Source of the DNA: Prevotellaceae bacterium UBA1720
Lineage (GTDB): Bacteria > Bacteroidota > Bacteroidia > Bacteroidales > Bacteroidaceae
DNA length: 9,808 nucleotides
Assembly (NCBI GenBank): GCA_002317475.1
Contig: DCIS01000074.1
Location: 8,502-18,309, forward strand
Reading direction: 5' to 3'
Shown here: positions 7,673-9,808 of the stretch, piece by piece
Layout: each line of letters opens with the position of its first letter
Position numbering within the stretch: the stretch's first letter is position 1
Notes under the pieces: generated by a model
What the model saw: only the letters and a program-made list of their open reading frames with translations
What the model was told of the DNA's origin: nothing
The model's database searches: none
Translations under genes and position numbers: made by a program

Positions 7673-7703
7673 TTTCAACTTTCAACTTTTTGTTGTACCT
7701 TTG
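7673..7703 (+). promoter_or_regulatory. Predicted Bacteroidetes promoter of ssrA
   Basis: TACCTTTG at 7696-7703 matches TAnnTTTG exactly. TTTC at 7673-7676 matches the -33 TTTG at three of four positions with 19-nt spacing. Transcription should begin around 7708-7712, leaving a short leader of 16-20 nt before the mature tmRNA 5' end, to be removed by RNase P. A tandem 7-mer, TTTCAAC twice (7673-7686), covers the -33 region. Confidence 0.5.
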
Positions 7704-7727
7704 CACCGAAAAGCAACTATACATCTT

Positions 7728-8128
7728 GGGGCTGACATGGATTTGACAGCGGGATGGAATGTTGTGTAAGCACGCAGAGAGTCGTTGGTCGCTCTCTTTA
7801 ATCAATGGCTTTCAAAGATTTATCTGGCGAAAACAATTACGCTCTCGCTGCCTAATCGAAGTATAGTAGATTACCGGCTTAATTTCGGCACCAGGTGCTG
7901 AAACGGGATGTCACTCTGGGAGCTGTTGCTCCGAAGCGCCCAGCTCATGTGGCACAGCAAAATCGGGGATAGCCTATGAAGGCCTCGCTTCATGGGTGAA
8001 ACTAAGAGGATAAGGCACAGGTTGGTGGTCCAGGTCTTGCCGGTGCACGAAAATCGAAGGCTGGAATAAGCGTGTAGAAAGCACAGGATTTCCCTGTTTG
8101 GACGAGGGTTCAATCCCCTCCAGCTCCA
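7728..8128 (+). ncRNA. Transfer-messenger RNA (tmRNA)
   Basis: Rescues ribosomes stalled on broken mRNAs together with SmpB, adding a degradation tag. The 5' end GGGGCTGACATGG is the hallmark start of tmRNA. The 3' end has a T-arm (GAGGGTTCAATCCCCTC region, 8104-8120) and an acceptor strand CAGCTCC (8121-8127) that pairs with GGGGCTG (7728-7734) over 7 bp with one G-U pair. The discriminator is A8128. No CCA follows (the DNA reads CT), so CCA must be added after transcription. The length of 401 nt is normal for a one-piece tmRNA. The internal reading frame encodes GENNYALAA. Antisense open frames over this gene are shadows. Confidence 0.96.
7826..7855 (+). other. tmRNA proteolysis-tag reading frame (GENNYALAA)
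   Basis: Codons from GGC at 7826 encode Gly-Glu-Asn-Asn-Tyr-Ala-Leu-Ala-Ala and end in TAA at 7853-7855. The ALAA end is the ClpXP recognition tail. As recalled, the same or a one-residue variant tag (GETNYALAA) occurs in Bacteroidales, which supports the taxonomic placement. The resume codon is taken as GGC by analogy; the frame upstream stays open, so the sequence alone does not prove it. Confidence 0.85.
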
Positions 8129-8159
8129 CTACTTTTCGCTGGACATAGCTCCACAACAT

Positions 8160-8188
8160 TTAAGGCTTCGCTCCCAGCGGAGCCTTAA
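8160..8188 (+). terminator. Strong hairpin after ssrA, probable terminator or processing signal
   Basis: TTAAGGCTTCGC (8160-8171) pairs with GCGGAGCCTTAA (8177-8188) over 12 bp with one G-U, around a 5-nt loop TCCCA. It lies 31 nt after the mature tmRNA end and 40 nt before the next start codon. No T run follows; the downstream bases are GAAATTAAAATAAG. It may stop transcription imperfectly or mark a 3' trimming boundary, and the next gene may rely partly on read-through. Confidence 0.5.
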
Positions 8189-8228
8189 GAAATTAAAATA
8201 AGTTTATTCAAAAACAATTCAACATAAA

Positions 8229-9410
8229 ATGAAGGAATTAGAACTCAAGTACGGTTGTAACCCCAACCAGAAACCCTCACGCATCTACATGGAAGAGGGA
8301 GAATTACCCGTTGAGGTACTCAATGGTCGTCCCGGATATATTAACTTCCTGGATGCATTGAATGCTTGGCAGTTAGTAAAGGAACTAAAGCAGGCTACTG
8401 GTCTTCCTGCTGCTGCTAGTTTCAAGCATGTAAGCCCTGCTGGTGCTGCAGTTGGTCTGCCACTCAGCGACACACTGAAACACATCTACTTCGTGCCCGA
8501 GAGCATTGGAGAGTTGTCTGCCCAGGCTTGTGCCTATGCCCGTGCTCGCGGCGCAGACCGTATGAGCAGTTATGGCGATTTCATTGCCCTCAGCGATGTC
8601 TGCGACCTCCCTACTGCCCTTCTAATCAAGCCAGAGGTAAGCGATGGTGTTATTGCCCCCGAATTTACAGAAGAGGCACTGCAGGTATTGCGAGAGAAAC
8701 GCAAGGGCACCTACAACGTCATCAAGATTGACCCCAACTATCGTCCTGCTCCCGTAGAGCGCAAACAGTGTTTTGGTGTCACCTTTGAGCAAGGCCGTAA
8801 TGAGATTGACCTTGCAGACGACAGCTTGTTCCAGAACATCCCTACTGCCAACAAGAATTTCCCCGAGGCTGCACGTCGTGATCTGATCATTGCCCTTATC
8901 ACCTTGAAATATACTCAGTCCAACAGCGTCTGCTACGTGAAGGATGGACAGGCTATCGGTATCGGTGCAGGCCAGCAGAGCCGTATCCACTGTACTCGTC
9001 TGGCAGGTAACAAGGCTGACATTTGGTGGTTGCGTCAACACCCAAAAGTAATGAACCTTCCTTTTGTTCCTGGTATTCGTCGTGCTGACCGTGACAATAC
9101 CATTGACATCTACATTGGTCCCGAACGCGAGGATGTACTACGAGACGGCGAATGGCAGAAGTTCTTTACAGAGTGTCCCGCCCCCCTCACCGAGGAAGAG
9201 ACAAAGGAGTGGTTGGCACAGAACACCAACGTTTGCCTGGGTAGCGATGCATTCTTCCCCTTTGGGGACAATGTAGAGCGTGCTCACAAGAGTGGTGTGC
9301 AGTATATTGCTCAGGCTGGTGGCAGTGTGCGTGACGACCATGTCATCATGACCTGTGACAAGTACGACATTGCCATGACCTTCACAGGTGTACGCCTCTT
9401 CCATCATTGA
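8229..9410 (+). CDS. Stand-alone AICAR formyltransferase (PurH/ATIC C-terminal domain type)
   Basis: Catalyses transfer of the formyl group of 10-formyl-tetrahydrofolate to AICAR, giving FAICAR, the penultimate step of purine synthesis in the cytosol. The 393-residue protein covers only the formyltransferase half of PurH; the N-terminal MGS-like IMP cyclohydrolase domain (about 200 residues) is absent and there is no room for it upstream. Motifs in order are LKYGCNPNQKPS (6-17), NGRPGYINFLDALNAW (32-47), the catalytic Lys66-His67 in SFKHVSPAGAAVG, ARGADRMSSYGDF (107-118), YTQSNSVCYVKDG (228-240), GIGAGQQSRIHCTRLAG (244-260), SDAFFPFGDNV (339-349) and the terminal RLFHH. Several of these resemble animal ATIC more than E. 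coli PurH. No Shine-Dalgarno is visible and the leader is A-rich, as is common in Bacteroidetes. IMP cyclohydrolase must be encoded elsewhere. Confidence 0.93.
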   Translation: MKELELKYGCNPNQKPSRIYMEEGELPVEVLNGRPGYINFLDALNAWQLVKELKQATGLPAAASFKHVSPAGAAVGLPLSDTLKHIYFVPESIGELSAQACAYARARGADRMSSYGDFIALSDVCDLPTALLIKPEVSDGVIAPEFTEEALQVLREKRKGTYNVIKIDPNYRPAPVERKQCFGVTFEQGRNEIDLADDSLFQNIPTANKNFPEAARRDLIIALITLKYTQSNSVCYVKDGQAIGIGAGQQSRIHCTRLAGNKADIWWLRQHPKVMNLPFVPGIRRADRDNTIDIYIGPEREDVLRDGEWQKFFTECPAPLTEEETKEWLAQNTNVCLGSDAFFPFGDNVERAHKSGVQYIAQAGGSVRDDHVIMTCDKYDIAMTFTGVRLFHH

Positions 9411-9426
9411 TAATTAGCCTCTTCCA
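9394..9426 (+). repeat. Short direct repeat across the formyltransferase stop codon
   Basis: GCCTCTTCCA occurs at 9394-9403, inside the last codons, and again at 9417-9426, just after the stop. The copies are followed by related bases (TCATT and CTATT). It looks like a small 23-bp tandem duplication, possibly by slippage. No function is inferred. Confidence 0.4.
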
Positions 9427-9477
9427 CTATTATTAGCACGAAGAGAGTATAAACTGAAACCACAAGCTCCAAACCAA

Positions 9478-9690
9478 ATGAGTCAATACGGAGGAGATGA
9501 TATTGATGCCGTCATTCTTGGCGGCATCACCTTCAAGGGAGGACCCAAGAAGGATAAGACCAAGGAAGACCCTAAGGTTCGTACCAAGGCAAAGAAAAAG
9601 CAATACATCACTGGTGCCCATGGAAGTGGGTCTGCCAAGATGAAAGCAGATATACGTAAAAAAAGGGCTAACCGACACAAGAATGGTTAG
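9478..9690 (+). CDS. Small Lys/Arg-rich protein of unknown function
   Basis: A 70-residue protein I do not recognise. The first 20 residues are acidic then hydrophobic (GGDDIDAVILGGITF). From 20 onward it is strongly basic: 19 Lys/Arg in total against 7 Asp/Glu, with clusters KAKKKQ (37-42) and IRKKRANRHK (59-68). It has no signal peptide, membrane helix, Cys pair or zinc motif. Codon choice (GCC, ATC, ACC, AAG) matches the neighbouring formyltransferase, which argues for a real gene. The start is the only ATG upstream of the conserved-looking part; the frame is open back to 9418, with no Shine-Dalgarno. It lies 67 nt after the formyltransferase, with no obvious promoter between, so co-transcription is plausible. 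A nucleic-acid or ribosome-associated role is a guess from charge alone. A copy of the repeated palindrome begins immediately after its stop. Confidence 0.55.
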   Translation: MSQYGGDDIDAVILGGITFKGGPKKDKTKEDPKVRTKAKKKQYITGAHGSGSAKMKADIRKKRANRHKNG

Positions 9691-9714
9691 AGGTGGGTTC
9701 TATAAATTCCCACC
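9691..9714. repeat. Repeated 24-bp palindromic element, copy 2
   Basis: Identical over 24 bp to 3850-3873: GGTGGG (9692-9697), 11-nt centre TTCTATAAATT, CCCACC (9709-9714), preceded by the same A. It starts at the base after the TAG of the small basic gene. Relative to transcription of the adjacent gene it is in the opposite orientation to copy 1. It could form a 6-bp hairpin in the transcript, but the following sequence (GATAGAATATT) has no immediate T run. Confidence 0.75.
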
Positions 9715-9808
9715 GATAGAATATTATTTTTATGGGCTATCGTTTTGCTATCTTTTGGCTTCTTTTCGGTTCAAACTGTCAGTTCATTCAGTTGTGATGC
9801 CCGCATCA
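9715..9808. other. Non-coding right edge
   Basis: AT-rich, with no supported gene. It contains a weak dyad, CGATAG at 9714-9719 and CTATCG at 9737-9742 followed by TTTT, with a 17-nt loop; it might aid termination after the small basic gene. TATCTTTT at 9749-9756 resembles the -7 promoter box but lacks the final G and a -33 partner. Confidence 0.35.

Noticed and set aside
7871..8159. Two minus-strand open frames of 61 and 80 codons over the tmRNA
   Set aside because: The sequence is explained by the tmRNA. Annotated proteins with text like LEGIEPSS are classic spurious calls opposite stable RNA genes.
8622..9041. 139-codon minus-strand open frame inside the formyltransferase gene
   Set aside because: The sense frame has intact AICARFT motifs throughout; the antisense product matches nothing I know.
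9433..9680. Minus-strand open frames of 81 and 65 codons opposite the small basic gene
   Set aside because: The sense frame has codon use like the neighbour and a basic protein profile. The antisense frames look like mirror images of Lys and Gly codons (Phe/Leu/Pro-rich).
9749..9756. TATCTTTT as a promoter box at the right edge
   Set aside because: The final G is missing and no -33 partner sits at the right distance; the region is simply T-rich.
9691..9808. A minus-strand gene ending in the same GGNL tail as the wzz-like gene
   Set aside because: Reading the second copy in the same frame meets a stop codon a few codons upstream (TAA), so the palindrome is not a conserved protein end.
1..9808. 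CRISPR arrays, tRNA genes, insertion sequences, toxin-antitoxin pairs or defence genes
   Set aside because: No regularly spaced repeats, no tRNA cloverleaf outside the tmRNA, and no transposase, nuclease or toxin motif was seen on either strand.

Overview
The window looks like Bacteroidales chromosome, with the Prevotella/Segatella-Bacteroides group the likeliest source. Three things point there: the tmRNA encodes the tag GENNYALAA, both readable promoters carry the Bacteroidetes -7 box TAnnTTTG, and the cell-surface genes are of Bacteroidetes type (a very long SLBB export protein without a lipobox, and a separate Wzz-like protein). The species cannot be fixed from the sequence alone.

Left three quarters (about 94-7480, minus strand): five tightly packed genes read leftwards as one probable operon for making and exporting a surface polysaccharide. 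In transcription order they are an 845-residue periplasmic/outer-membrane SLBB export protein (Wza-like), a Wzz-type chain-length or co-polymerase protein, a Wzx-type flippase, a Wzy/WaaL-type membrane polymerase or ligase, and a GT-A-fold glycosyltransferase. Gaps between genes are 2-31 nt. The operon probably continues past the left edge, because no initiating sugar-phosphate transferase, nucleotide-sugar gene or tyrosine kinase is present here.

Middle (7481-7727): a divergent control region. It holds a minus-strand promoter for the polysaccharide operon, a two-tier inverted repeat in that operon's leader, and a plus-strand promoter for the tmRNA.

Right quarter (plus strand): ssrA (tmRNA, 7728-8128), a strong hairpin at 8160-8188, a stand-alone AICAR formyltransferase of the type that resembles the C-terminal half of animal ATIC, and a 70-residue Lys/Arg-rich protein I do not recognise. 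These are housekeeping-type genes beside an accessory surface locus.

The most unusual non-coding signal is a 24-bp palindromic element present twice, identically, 5.8 kb apart. One copy supplies the stop codon of the wzz-like gene inside the operon. The other lies directly after the small basic gene. I found no clear new multi-gene system. The main leads are this repeated hairpin, the structured operon leader and the small basic protein.
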